A model generated the notes under the pieces. It was given only the letters and a program-made list of their open reading frames with translations, did no database searches and was not told the DNA's origin. This document shows, one piece after another, positions 8,718-16,809 of a stretch of 64,000 bases of DNA (its first letter is position 1; the number at the start of each line of letters is the position of its first letter). The stretch comes from GCA-2725625 sp964574215 (lineage in GTDB: Bacteria; Pseudomonadota; Alphaproteobacteria; Rhodospirillales; UBA2165), in contig CAZNLR010000022.1 in the NCBI GenBank assembly GCA_964574215.1, forward strand, positions 12,550 to 76,549, read 5' to 3'. Both the position numbers and the translations under genes were made by a program.

Positions 8718-9731
8718 ATGAAATTACGTAAAGCCATTTCTTTTGCTCTTGTCGTGGGTGCAGCCGGCGCTTTTGCTGTTTCCGGCGCTACCAACGCCAA
8801 TGCGAAAATGAAAAGTATCACCATCGGTTCTAATCCTGCCGGTTCCACCTATTTCTTGCTGGCTGGCGGTTTCGCTAAATTATTTCAGGAAAAACTCAAA
8901 GTTCGCGCGACGGCGCAACCCCATGCGGGATCATCGGTTTATTTGCCCTTGATGGATAAAGGCGAAATTACTCTTGGTCTCAACTCAAGCCTCGATTCCG
9001 GCATGGCTTGGGTTGGACGGGCGCCTTACAAAAACCCCATGAAAAAAGTCCGCTCCATCGGACGCATTTGGATTCTGCCGTATGCCTATATGGTCAAGGA
9101 AAGTTCCGGCATGAAAACCATTGCCGATCTGAAAGGCAAAAAGGTCGTCGTCGCCTACAAGACCAACGTTTCCCTGGGACAAACCAATAGAACCCTACTG
9201 GCCACCGCAGGCTTAAAGGAAAGTGACGTGGTGTCGGTTGTCGGCGGCGGTGTCGTCTCCGCCCTCAATTCGGTAGTCGAAGGCCGGGTCGATGCGACCA
9301 CGGTTGCCGTCATCATGCCGCAAATGCGCAAAGCCCATGCCGCCGTTCCCGGCGGGTTGAGGATTCTTTCCATCGGTCCGAAGGCGAGCGATGATTTTCT
9401 CAAAAACGGGATGCCCGGCCTTTACACCTATACCATGAAAGCCAACAAACGGTATGGCTATGTCAAAGGCGACACCTCGATTGCCGCATTCGACACCTAT
9501 CTCAACGCCGGCACGACGGTGGGCGATGAAGACGCTTACAATCTGGCAAAAACCATGCATCAGAACTGGAAAAAGATGCAAAAAGATTATCCGCCTCTGC
9601 GGGGCGTCAAAGCCAAACAGCTGGTGCCTTCCAACAATCCCATTCCGTTCCATCCGGGCGCCGCTAAATATTACAAGGAAGCGGGTCTGTGGACGGACGC
9701 TAATGAGAAGCAAGACGCGGGCCGCCGGTAA
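8718..9731 (+). CDS. TAXI-family TRAP transporter solute-binding protein
   Basis: A 337-residue periplasmic binding protein. A signal peptide runs to about residue 29 (ATNANA then KMKS). The mature start ITIGSNPAGSTYFLLAGGFAKLF and the later PHAGSSVYLPLMDKGEITLG are typical of the TAXI (TRAP-associated extracytoplasmic immunogenic) group, which feeds substrates to Na+-coupled TRAP permeases. The substrate is not readable, though known TRAP systems mostly carry organic acids. It is preceded by AAAGGGAG and followed 59 bases later by the fused permease gene. This is the first gene of the accessory block between metG and tatD. Confidence 0.9.
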   Translation: MKLRKAISFALVVGAAGAFAVSGATNANAKMKSITIGSNPAGSTYFLLAGGFAKLFQEKLKVRATAQPHAGSSVYLPLMDKGEITLGLNSSLDSGMAWVGRAPYKNPMKKVRSIGRIWILPYAYMVKESSGMKTIADLKGKKVVVAYKTNVSLGQTNRTLLATAGLKESDVVSVVGGGVVSALNSVVEGRVDATTVAVIMPQMRKAHAAVPGGLRILSIGPKASDDFLKNGMPGLYTYTMKANKRYGYVKGDTSIAAFDTYLNAGTTVGDEDAYNLAKTMHQNWKKMQKDYPPLRGVKAKQLVPSNNPIPFHPGAAKYYKEAGLWTDANEKQDAGRR

Positions 9732-9790
9732 TCGTCCGGTCTGAGATCAAAAAGTAAGCAAGTTGGCGCGTAAGGGCCGGGTTTAAACGC

Positions 9791-11677
9791 ATGGAACGTT
9801 CTACGTTTTTGCTCTTACGCGCCAGTCTTGGCCTCATCACGATCGTCGGCGTCAGCTGGATACTGAATATCCCCTTTTATTTAGGTTTCGCGCTGACCTT
9901 TCAGGAAGTCGTGGTGGTGCTGTTGGGTCTGGCCTCTGCTGCGGCATTTCTTAAATATCCCTACGGTAAAAAGTCCGGCCTTCTGGAAATCGTATTAGCG
10001 ATCCTCGTTTTCGGCTCCTGGTACTGGATGTCGTGGAATTTCGAGGATTGGATGGTCCGCATGGCCGACCGTACGCCGGATATGTGGGGGCCCGGTGTCG
10101 TCGCAATCGTATTGATGATGGAAGCCATGCGCAAAGCGGCCGGCGGCATCATCACTGGTCTGGTCTGGGTAATTATCGCCTACGCCTTTTTGGGCGATCA
10201 CATGCCCGGCGTCTTGGAAGCGGAAGTCTTTCCGCCGACCAAGGTCGTCCTGTTCCTTTACGCCGATAACAACGGTATTCCCGGACTGGTTCTGCGGGTC
10301 ATCGCTCAGCTGGTGCTGGCGTTCATCCTGTTTGGGAAACTACTTGATATCAGCGGCGGCGCTGCATTTTTCAACGATCTGGCCATGGGGTGGATGGGCC
10401 ATCGCCGGGGCGGCCCGGCCAAAGTGTCCGTGGTGGCGTCGTCGGCTTTCGGCACCATTTCCGGGTCGACGGTCGGCAACATCATGTCGACCGGGATCGT
10501 CACCATCCCGCTGATGAAGAAATTCGGTTTCAAGCCGAAATACGCCGCCGCCATCGAAGCCGTCGCCTCCAACGGCGGCCAGATTGCACCGCCGGTGATG
10601 GGTGCAACCGCCTTTATTATCGCCGAGTTTCTGGAAGTTCCGTATCAGGATGTGGTCATCGCCGCCGCATTGCCGGCTGCCCTTTATTTCATGGTGCTGT
10701 TCCTGCAAGTGGACGCCATCGCCGCCCGTTTCGGCTTGAAGGGTATGGCGAAAGAAGAACTTCCCAAATCGGGTGCGGTATTCCTGGCCGGCTGGGTGTA
10801 TATCTTCCCCATCGGTGTACTGTTGTATTTCCTCTTTTACCTCGGTTTCAATCCGGGACTGTCGGCCATGTACGCCACCGGCGCGCTGCTGGCGCTGATG
10901 ATCATCAAAAACCGGGCGCTGCCGAGCCTCAAAAACCTGTCGGACTTTGTCTTCGGCGGCGGCGAGAACCTGGTGCCGCTTATATTGATCGGCGGGGCTG
11001 CGGGCGTGGTGATCGGCGTCTTGAACGCAACCGGGCTGGCTTTTCAATTGTCATTGATCCTAACGGCCCTGGGTAAAAGCGCGGGCATTTTCGTCATGCT
11101 GCTGTTAACCGCGGTGATCGCCATCATTCTCGGTATGGGAATGCCGACGGCGGCGGTATATATCGTCCTGGTGACGGTGATCGCCCCGGCGCTGATCGAC
11201 ATGGGGTTGCAGCCCATGGCGGCCCATCTGTTCCTCTTTTACTTTGGCCTGCTCAGCATGCTGACGCCGCCTGTCGCCGTGGCCAGCATGGTGGCCGCCG
11301 GTATGGCCGGCAGCGATATGTGGCGGACCGGACTGGTGGGCATGCAACTGGCGGCCCCGGCCTATTTGTTGCCGTTCCTGTGGGCGTTCAATCCGGCAAT
11401 CATCTCACAAGGCACGCCCATGGCCATCGCTTTCGCCATATTCTCCACGTTGGTCGCGGGCTGGATGCTGGCCGTGGCGCTGCCCAGCTTTATCGGTGAC
11501 GCCAAAGAGAAACTTTTCGGCCTGCTGCTGCTGGTAGCGACCGCTTTTGTCGGTGGCTCCACGGTCTGGTTCGGCCAGGAATCTATGATGGTAATAATTG
11601 TTTCCGTTATCGGCGCCGGTTTATTATATTTCAACCGGTTGATGACCAAGAAAAGCGAGGCCGCCCCGGCGACATAA
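9791..11677 (+). CDS. TRAP transporter fused permease (DctQM type)
   Basis: A 628-residue integral membrane protein with well over a dozen hydrophobic segments. The N-terminal part corresponds to the small DctQ subunit (4 TM) and the rest to the large DctM subunit, as is usual for TAXI systems. The DctM signature is visible in SAFGTISGSTVGNIMSTGIV and EAVASNGGQIAPPVMGATAF, and in GMGMPTAAVYIVLVT. It forms the transport channel and uses a sodium or proton gradient. With the upstream TAXI protein it makes a complete importer, and it sits 54 bases before an acyl-CoA ligase gene, suggesting uptake followed by CoA activation of a carboxylic acid. Confidence 0.92.
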   Translation: MERSTFLLLRASLGLITIVGVSWILNIPFYLGFALTFQEVVVVLLGLASAAAFLKYPYGKKSGLLEIVLAILVFGSWYWMSWNFEDWMVRMADRTPDMWGPGVVAIVLMMEAMRKAAGGIITGLVWVIIAYAFLGDHMPGVLEAEVFPPTKVVLFLYADNNGIPGLVLRVIAQLVLAFILFGKLLDISGGAAFFNDLAMGWMGHRRGGPAKVSVVASSAFGTISGSTVGNIMSTGIVTIPLMKKFGFKPKYAAAIEAVASNGGQIAPPVMGATAFIIAEFLEVPYQDVVIAAALPAALYFMVLFLQVDAIAARFGLKGMAKEELPKSGAVFLAGWVYIFPIGVLLYFLFYLGFNPGLSAMYATGALLALMIIKNRALPSLKNLSDFVFGGGENLVPLILIGGAAGVVIGVLNATGLAFQLSLILTALGKSAGIFVMLLLTAVIAIILGMGMPTAAVYIVLVTVIAPALIDMGLQPMAAHLFLFYFGLLSMLTPPVAVASMVAAGMAGSDMWRTGLVGMQLAAPAYLLPFLWAFNPAIISQGTPMAIAFAIFSTLVAGWMLAVALPSFIGDAKEKLFGLLLLVATAFVGGSTVWFGQESMMVIIVSVIGAGLLYFNRLMTKKSEAAPAT

Positions 11678-11731
11678 TCAGGCGGCTAAAAATAATCTGC
11701 GAACAGGGCAGAGGGCCAGAAGGGGGATATT

Positions 11732-13273
11732 ATGAAATCCAATATCCAATTGCGGGATGATGTACCCGTTTATCCGACCATTATTCACGCCGTAAAGGCG
11801 GCGGCGGAAATCGCGCCCGACCGGGACGCTTTCATTTGCGAAGACACGCGGGTGACATACGCGCAATATGTGCGCGCCGTCGGTGGCTTGGCCCATCGCC
11901 TGCAAGAGATGGGCGCCAAGGGCGGGCGGGTTGCCATCGTCATGGGCAACTCGGTGGAGACATCTGTCGCAGCCATGGGCGGTATGGCGGCGGGTGCGCA
12001 GATCGCGCTCCTCAATCCCATGTATACCGATCACGAACTGGCGCCCCTGCTGGAAGATGTGGACCCGGTCGCCATAATTTGTATCCCGCCGTTTAAGGAC
12101 CGGATAGACGAGCACGCCAAGAAACTGGGTGTCGACAACGTGATTGTCATGGGGGTAGGGGACTACGCCCTGGACGCCTGGATCAACGACGAGTCGCTGT
12201 GTCTGCCCGAACCTCTGCCCAAGCCAGAAGACAAATCGGCCATGTTCTTCACCGGCGGCACAACGGGGTTACCGAAAGGCGCGGAACACACCCACGATAT
12301 GATGGAACTGTTCTGCCGCGTCATCGGCACCTTGTGGCAATTGGAGTTCGATGCGGAGCGTATTCTGTCGGTGGCGCCCATTTTCCACATCTGGGGCCAT
12401 CACTTCGTTAACATCATGCCCATCTATGTACGGGCGACCACGGTGATCATACCCATGTACAAGCCCGATGACGTTCTGGCGGCTTTTGAAGATCACAAAA
12501 TTACGGTATTCGCGGGCGGTCCACCGGTGATTTACATGGGTCTGCTGGCCAGTGAAAAACTGGCCAGCACGGATTTCTCGGCCCTCAAATATTGCCTGTC
12601 CGGCGGCGCGGCCTGTTCCGAATACCTTCTCAAAACCTGGGAGGAAAAATCCGGCTGTCCCATTTTGGAAGGCGGCGGCATGTCGGAAGGCGCGCCGGTC
12701 GGCTGTAACCCGACCCATGGCGAACGCAAATTGCTGTCCATCGGCCCCATCCCGCCGGTCACCGAAATCGAGATCGTCGATCTGGAGAACGGCCAAGACG
12801 TCATGCCCACGGGCGAGCGGGGAGAGGTCCGGATCAAGGCGGATACCTTTACCAGCAGTTACCGTAACCGCCCGGAAGAAACGGCCGAAACCGTTCGCGA
12901 CGGCTGGCTCTACACGGGCGATATCGGTTATCTGGACGAGGAGGGCTATATCTATTTGGTGGACCGCAAGAAGGAACTGATTATCGTCGGCGGTTACAAC
13001 GTCTATCCCCGCGAAATCGACGAACTCCTCCTGAGCCACGACGCCATCCGCGAAGCCGCCGCCGTCGCCCACCCCGACGACTTCTCCGGCGAGGTGGTCA
13101 AAGCCTGCATCTCCCTGGTGCCGGGTTCGGAGATCACGGAACAAGACGTCATCGACTACTGCGCCGAACGATTGGTGAAGTACAAAGTGCCTAAGGTAGT
13201 GGAGATTTTGGACGAACTGCCGAAGACCGGACCGGCCAAGATCGATAAGTTGAAGCTGAGGGGGTTGCGGTAG
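11732..13273 (+). CDS. AMP-dependent acyl-CoA synthetase/ligase
   Basis: A 513-residue ANL-superfamily enzyme that activates a carboxylic acid with ATP and CoA. The phosphate loop TGGTTGLPKG is at residues 174-183, the A5-like block GGGMSEGAPVGCNP near 310, the A8 hinge GWLYTGDIGYLDEEG near 390, VDRKKELIIVGGYNVYPREID next, and the C-terminal catalytic lysine region LPKTGPAKIDKLKL at the end. Medium-chain, long-chain or aromatic acids are possible and sequence alone does not settle it. GGGGG precedes the ATG by about seven bases. Its place behind a TRAP importer suggests that it activates the imported acid. Confidence 0.88.
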   Translation: MKSNIQLRDDVPVYPTIIHAVKAAAEIAPDRDAFICEDTRVTYAQYVRAVGGLAHRLQEMGAKGGRVAIVMGNSVETSVAAMGGMAAGAQIALLNPMYTDHELAPLLEDVDPVAIICIPPFKDRIDEHAKKLGVDNVIVMGVGDYALDAWINDESLCLPEPLPKPEDKSAMFFTGGTTGLPKGAEHTHDMMELFCRVIGTLWQLEFDAERILSVAPIFHIWGHHFVNIMPIYVRATTVIIPMYKPDDVLAAFEDHKITVFAGGPPVIYMGLLASEKLASTDFSALKYCLSGGAACSEYLLKTWEEKSGCPILEGGGMSEGAPVGCNPTHGERKLLSIGPIPPVTEIEIVDLENGQDVMPTGERGEVRIKADTFTSSYRNRPEETAETVRDGWLYTGDIGYLDEEGYIYLVDRKKELIIVGGYNVYPREIDELLLSHDAIREAAAVAHPDDFSGEVVKACISLVPGSEITEQDVIDYCAERLVKYKVPKVVEILDELPKTGPAKIDKLKLRGLR

Positions 13274-13422
13274 GCAAAGCCTTAAGCCGTCGAGATAAGT
13301 AACCGATTCTCACCGTTTGGTACCCATTTTTTCAGTAAATCGCCGATGCATTCAGATACACTAAAAAATAGTATTAAATAATAATAAACAATTATATATT
13401 GAATATTTATCCTCTTTTTATA

Positions 13423-13447
13423 ATAATTGTTATTCGACAACAATTAT
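13423..13447. repeat. Perfect 9-bp inverted repeat upstream of the cysteine-rich gene
   Basis: ATAATTGTT at 13423-13431 and its exact complement AACAATTAT at 13439-13447 are separated by seven bases. The right arm directly touches the GGGAGG ribosome binding site (13448-13453) of the gene that starts at 13462. The surrounding 120 bases are very AT-rich compared with the neighbouring ligase gene. It could be a transcription-factor operator or an mRNA hairpin next to the ribosome binding site; sequence cannot distinguish these. Confidence 0.55.
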
Positions 13448-13461
13448 GGGAGGTATTCAAT

Positions 13462-14130
13462 ATGACTATCGATTTAGGAACTTCGATAAACAGGTCCTTC
13501 GAAGTTAAAGTTTACGGCGAAGACATGTCCGATTTAAAACTTGGAACAAATACCGGCCAGATTACCTACGAAAAGGATAAATCCGGAGCCGGTTTTGCGC
13601 TTGTTCGTGGATATGCAATAGGCGATGTGTGCGAAAGGTTACCTTTTCCGATCATTCTTGCGGTACCGGGCACTGGTTCCAAGCCTGACCAATCCGACAA
13701 ATGCGCCAAACCCGGAGAAATGCTGTGGCGTATCAGCTTAACCGACAACACCGCCATGCTTGATGTGAAACTTGGGTCGGTCGAAGATATTTTGGACAAA
13801 GTTTCGGCTAAAGGAATCGACGGGGGCATACAGATCGAAAATCCAAGGTATGAAAACGGCCGTATTCGAGCGACACTCCATATTTGGGTCAAAATCAAAA
13901 TAATCGGGCAGGAAGCAGGGTTTGATGAAAGAATCCCAATCGATATACCGGTTCAGGGATGTCATACAGTGTGGGATAACGGATGGGCGAACGTAAAAAT
14001 TTGTTATCGCCCAACCAACAATGTATGTGTCGAACTATGTGTCGGGAAATGGGGTTTCGAAAAATGCTGGGAAGCCTGTTGGTCATTTGCCCTTGCGTCG
14101 GAAGCATGTATCGAAGAAGCCGCCTGCTAA
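13462..14130 (+). CDS. Unrecognised protein with a cysteine-rich C-terminus
   Basis: I do not recognise this 222-residue protein. The start at 13462 (MTIDLGTSINRSFEV) is preferred to an in-frame ATG at 13399 because TGGGAGG lies eight bases before it. There is no signal peptide or clear membrane segment. The N-terminal two thirds look like beta-rich soluble sequence (KVYGEDMSDLKLGTNTGQI, later RIRATLHIWVKIKII). The last 56 residues hold eight of its ten cysteines with several tryptophans (KICYRP, NVCVELCVGKWG, EKCWEACW, final C), and the final residue is cysteine. This suggests a disulfide- or metal-bound tail. The gene and its leader are more AT-rich than the flanking genes, hinting at recent transfer. 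Confidence 0.75.
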   Translation: MTIDLGTSINRSFEVKVYGEDMSDLKLGTNTGQITYEKDKSGAGFALVRGYAIGDVCERLPFPIILAVPGTGSKPDQSDKCAKPGEMLWRISLTDNTAMLDVKLGSVEDILDKVSAKGIDGGIQIENPRYENGRIRATLHIWVKIKIIGQEAGFDERIPIDIPVQGCHTVWDNGWANVKICYRPTNNVCVELCVGKWGFEKCWEACWSFALASEACIEEAAC

Positions 14131-14265
14131 AAAAATACGCCTGTCCTGATCAGACGGGCTTTGCGGGGTTTGGGTTAAATTTATCTCATGCCGCCAATCC
14201 GGACAGCAGTTGCCGCACCGTAAACCGATGGATATTACACAGCTTATAGTGTATAATTAGGGATT

Positions 14266-14484
14266 ATGGAGATGGTGCTCGACATTCTCCCGGTACTGAT
14301 TGTGATCGTACTGATTGCCATTGTCGCTGTTTTGGTTACGGGTGTAGTGGCCATGGGGAGTCCGGAAGGTCCGGATAGTCGTTTTCCCCCCCAATTCCGC
14401 AATATCATGATGCGGTGGCGGGTTGGCCTTCAAGTGTTGGCCGTGGCATTGGTTTGCATATTAATATTTGCGCCCATTTACTAG
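14266..14484 (+). CDS. Small twin-transmembrane protein (HIG1-like)
   Basis: A 72-residue inner-membrane protein with two hydrophobic helices, about residues 6-30 (LPVLIVIVLIAIVAVLVTGV) and 50-70, joined by a short polar loop ending NIMMRWRVGLQ. This layout and the MRWRV/LQ stretch before helix two match the small twin-transmembrane (HIG1 domain) proteins common in alphaproteobacteria, some of which associate with respiratory complexes. The function here is unknown. The upstream sequence contains a TATAAT box at 14252-14257, within the small palindrome TTATA-GTG-TATAA, so it likely has its own promoter. AGGG precedes the first ATG, and a second ATG at 14272 is possible. Confidence 0.72.
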   Translation: MEMVLDILPVLIVIVLIAIVAVLVTGVVAMGSPEGPDSRFPPQFRNIMMRWRVGLQVLAVALVCILIFAPIY

Positions 14485-14585
14485 ATTGGTCTGATTTCGA
14501 TCATCAGCCCGGGTAAATAACCATCCCTGCTTGGTCAACGACGCGGGGACAGGGAAGGACGCGCCGATCTCGGCGTTGAATTTTA

Positions 14586-14682
14586 CCCCCTCACCCTAAC
14601 CCTCTCCCGCCAAGGGAGAGGGAACTAATTTGGTACGTTTCTTCTCCTTCCCCCCTGGCGGGGGAAGGTTGGGACGAGGGGG
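14586..14682. repeat. Paired REP-like palindromic element
   Basis: Two related GC-rich hairpins face each other. The first, CCCTCTCCC/GGGAGAGGG (14600-14622), has a perfect nine-base stem; the second, CCTTCCCCC/GGGGGAAGG (14646-14668), also has a perfect nine-base stem. The outer flanks (CCCCCTCACCCTAACC on the left, GGTTGGGACGAGGGGG on the right) are imperfect reverse complements, so the whole element is a large inverted pair. This motif class is a dispersed extragenic palindrome seen in many proteobacterial genomes. It lies between convergent genes (14484 plus, 14687 minus) and may also stop transcription. Confidence 0.75.
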
Positions 14683-14686
14683 CACC

Positions 14687-15634
14687 TTAATCGTATGGAT
14701 ATTCGCCGGGTTCCGGAATCCAATTCTCGGTCAGTCCTTTGATGCCTGAGCGGGCCATGGCTTCCCAGGCTTCCTGGGCGCCGGCGCCGGTGTGGGGGGT
14801 GCCGAAGAAGTTGGGGAGGTCGAACAGCGGGTTGTCGATGGCCGGTTCCACATCGAAGACATCGAAAGCGGCGGCGGCGATGTGGCCGTTTTCGAGCCGT
14901 TCTTTGAGGGCCACTTCGTCGAACATCTTGCCACGTGCCGTGTTGACGATATAAACGCCTTGTTTGAGCTTATCCAGGACCTCGGCGGAATAAAGCCCGA
15001 TGGTGGTGGCGTTGCGGGAGAGATGGACCGACAAAACATCCGAGCGGGCCCAGAGTTCCTCCTGGTCAACGGCTTCGACACTGTATTCTTCGTAGAACTC
15101 ACTGAAATCCAGCCGGTCGCAGGCCAGAATGTCGACGCCGAAGGGGATCAGGCGTTTGACCACTTCCTTGCCGATATGGCCGCAGCCGTGCAGGCCGACG
15201 GTGCGGCCGTTAAGCAGAGAGCCGATCCGCTTGCTGGGCCACTGGCCGCTGGTCATTTGATTGCTGTAGAGGTGAAAATTCCGCATGATATTAATCATGT
15301 GGCTGATGGTCATTTCCGACACGGCCACCTTGTTGATGCCGGCGACCCAGCCCATGCGGACGCCATGCTTTTTCATGGCCACCGGATCGATATGGTCGGC
15401 GCCGGCCGAGCACAATCCGATAACTTTCAAGTCTGGCAGGCGGGACAGGACATCGTCGTCGAACCGATCCAAGCCGATGACGGCGGCATCGTACCCCTGG
15501 CAGAATTCCACCAGTTCGTCGCCGCCGATCGACGGGAACGCTTCTTTGAACTTGGCGTCCGGGTACTGAGCCAGCAGTTCTTCTTTAAGGTGAGGGAAAA
15601 GGTGAAAAAAGGGACTGGTGACGGCGACGCGCAT
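14687..15634 (-). CDS. D-isomer-specific 2-hydroxyacid dehydrogenase
   Basis: A 315-residue NAD(P)-dependent enzyme interconverting a 2-hydroxy acid and a 2-oxo acid. The nucleotide site is G150-C-G152-H-I-G155 (TVGLHGCGHIGKEV). The catalytic triad is visible: R234 in NTARG, E263 in FDVEP and H281 in GTPHTGAG. Length matches the family. Substrate is not assignable; relatives act on phosphoglycerate, glyoxylate, hydroxypyruvate, phosphonate-derived and aromatic acids. It is on the minus strand with the dioxygenase and molybdoenzyme genes upstream, and probably belongs to the same catabolic unit. Confidence 0.88.
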   Translation of the reverse strand: MRVAVTSPFFHLFPHLKEELLAQYPDAKFKEAFPSIGGDELVEFCQGYDAAVIGLDRFDDDVLSRLPDLKVIGLCSAGADHIDPVAMKKHGVRMGWVAGINKVAVSEMTISHMINIMRNFHLYSNQMTSGQWPSKRIGSLLNGRTVGLHGCGHIGKEVVKRLIPFGVDILACDRLDFSEFYEEYSVEAVDQEELWARSDVLSVHLSRNATTIGLYSAEVLDKLKQGVYIVNTARGKMFDEVALKERLENGHIAAAAFDVFDVEPAIDNPLFDLPNFFGTPHTGAGAQEAWEAMARSGIKGLTENWIPEPGEYPYD

Positions 15635-15773
15635 CGGGGCCTCTGATTTTTTGTGATTGGGCTAATTCCGGATTTTAGGCGATAAAATTTGGCGAGAAAA
15701 GAGACGGAGCCTTTCCGAAGGCGAAATTTTTACTTTAATTTCAATATCTAGAATTTATTGAATCTCATCGTTT

Positions 15774-16724
15774 TTATTCGGCGACTTCCCGCTGGAATTG
15801 GCGCAACGGTTTGTGACCGCCCATTTCGGTAAAGCCTTCGTCGTTACCCGGATCGGCGGATTGTTCCAGTTCCTCTATGGGCATCAGGCCATAGGGACGG
15901 TCGCCTTTGACGGTAACGCGTTCCAGATTACGGCGCTGGGGATAATAGTCGTTGACGGCGTAGTGCTGGGTCGAGCGGTTATCCCACATGACCACGGTGT
16001 TGGGCGTCCAATTGTGGCGGAACTGATATTCGGGCACATGGGCCTGTTCGAACAGGAGATCGAGCAAAACCCGGCTTTCCCGGTCCTTCATGCCCTTGAT
16101 GGAAATGGTGAACTGGGGATTGACGAATATGGTTTTTTTCTTGGTTTCGGGATGAATACGCACCACTGGATGGAGCACCGGCGGATAGAGTTTTTCAAAA
16201 TGGCGCAGCTGATCCTTGCCTTCTTCGTTTTGGTTAAACAGCAGCTTGAATGGTTTGAAGTCGTGCACCGCCACCATGTCGGAAATGAAATTCTGCATGC
16301 GGTCGCTGAGACCTTCAAAGGCGGCGGTCATGCTGGAGAACATGGTGTCACCGCCGACTTCGGGCACGATCAGGGAATGGAGCATGGTGGCCATGGGTGG
16401 CTCGGCCCGGAAGGTCTCATCCGAATGCCAAACGTCGGTGAAAAAGGGCTTCACGCCTTCCTTGTTGTCAAAGACGATCAATTCCGGCGTGTCGGAGGCG
16501 TTGGGAGAGAAGGGATGGACGGTCAGCTCGCCAAACCGGTTGCCGAAGGCGATCTGCTGGGCCGACGTGATGTCCTGATCATGGAACCTGATGATCTGGT
16601 GTTCCAGAAGGGCGTCCTTGATCACCTGAAAATCGTCGTCGCTCAGTTCCTGGGACAAATCCGCATTGCGGATTTCAGCACCCAGGCTGACACCGCGTTT
16701 GATCACTTCGACAGAACTGCTCAT
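15774..16724 (-). CDS. TauD/TfdA-family 2-oxoglutarate-dependent dioxygenase
   Basis: A 316-residue non-haem Fe(II) oxygenase. The iron facial triad is H100-x-D102 (VWHSDETF) and H254 (NRSTQHYAVNDYY), with R265 eleven residues later as the likely 2-oxoglutarate carboxylate ligand (QRRNLERV). Length is typical. The family hydroxylates taurine, alkylsulfates, phenoxy acids and other acids next to a heteroatom; the substrate here is unknown. The ribosome binding site GGAGGT is ideal. A perfect GGGGAC/GTCCCC hairpin with a U-run lies directly upstream of that site, which suggests attenuation or insulation from the molybdoenzyme gene. Confidence 0.9.
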   Translation of the reverse strand: MSSSVEVIKRGVSLGAEIRNADLSQELSDDDFQVIKDALLEHQIIRFHDQDITSAQQIAFGNRFGELTVHPFSPNASDTPELIVFDNKEGVKPFFTDVWHSDETFRAEPPMATMLHSLIVPEVGGDTMFSSMTAAFEGLSDRMQNFISDMVAVHDFKPFKLLFNQNEEGKDQLRHFEKLYPPVLHPVVRIHPETKKKTIFVNPQFTISIKGMKDRESRVLLDLLFEQAHVPEYQFRHNWTPNTVVMWDNRSTQHYAVNDYYPQRRNLERVTVKGDRPYGLMPIEELEQSADPGNDEGFTEMGGHKPLRQFQREVAE

Positions 16725-16736
16725 AAGACTACCTCC

Positions 16737-16763
16737 AAAAAATGGGGACCGTCCCCTTTTTTT
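16737..16763. terminator. Symmetric GGGGAC/GTCCCC hairpin with A and T tracts
   Basis: GGGGAC (16744-16749) and GTCCCC (16751-16756) form a six-base stem flanked by six A residues on one side and seven T residues on the other, so it reads as an intrinsic terminator on either strand. On the minus strand it would end transcripts from the molybdoenzyme gene, which stops at 16810. The T-tract ends against the GGAGGT ribosome binding site of the dioxygenase gene, so it could also lie in that gene's leader. The one-base loop is too tight for a normal hairpin, so the stem would open slightly. Confidence 0.6.
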
Positions 16764-16809
16764 GAATTCTAGCGTATTTTCCTCCGAATAGAAGTACTTT
16801 CAAATGGTT

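Noticed and set aside
15798..16772. 324-codon open frame on plus opposite the dioxygenase gene
   Set aside because: Antisense shadow of the TauD-type gene with complete iron ligands.
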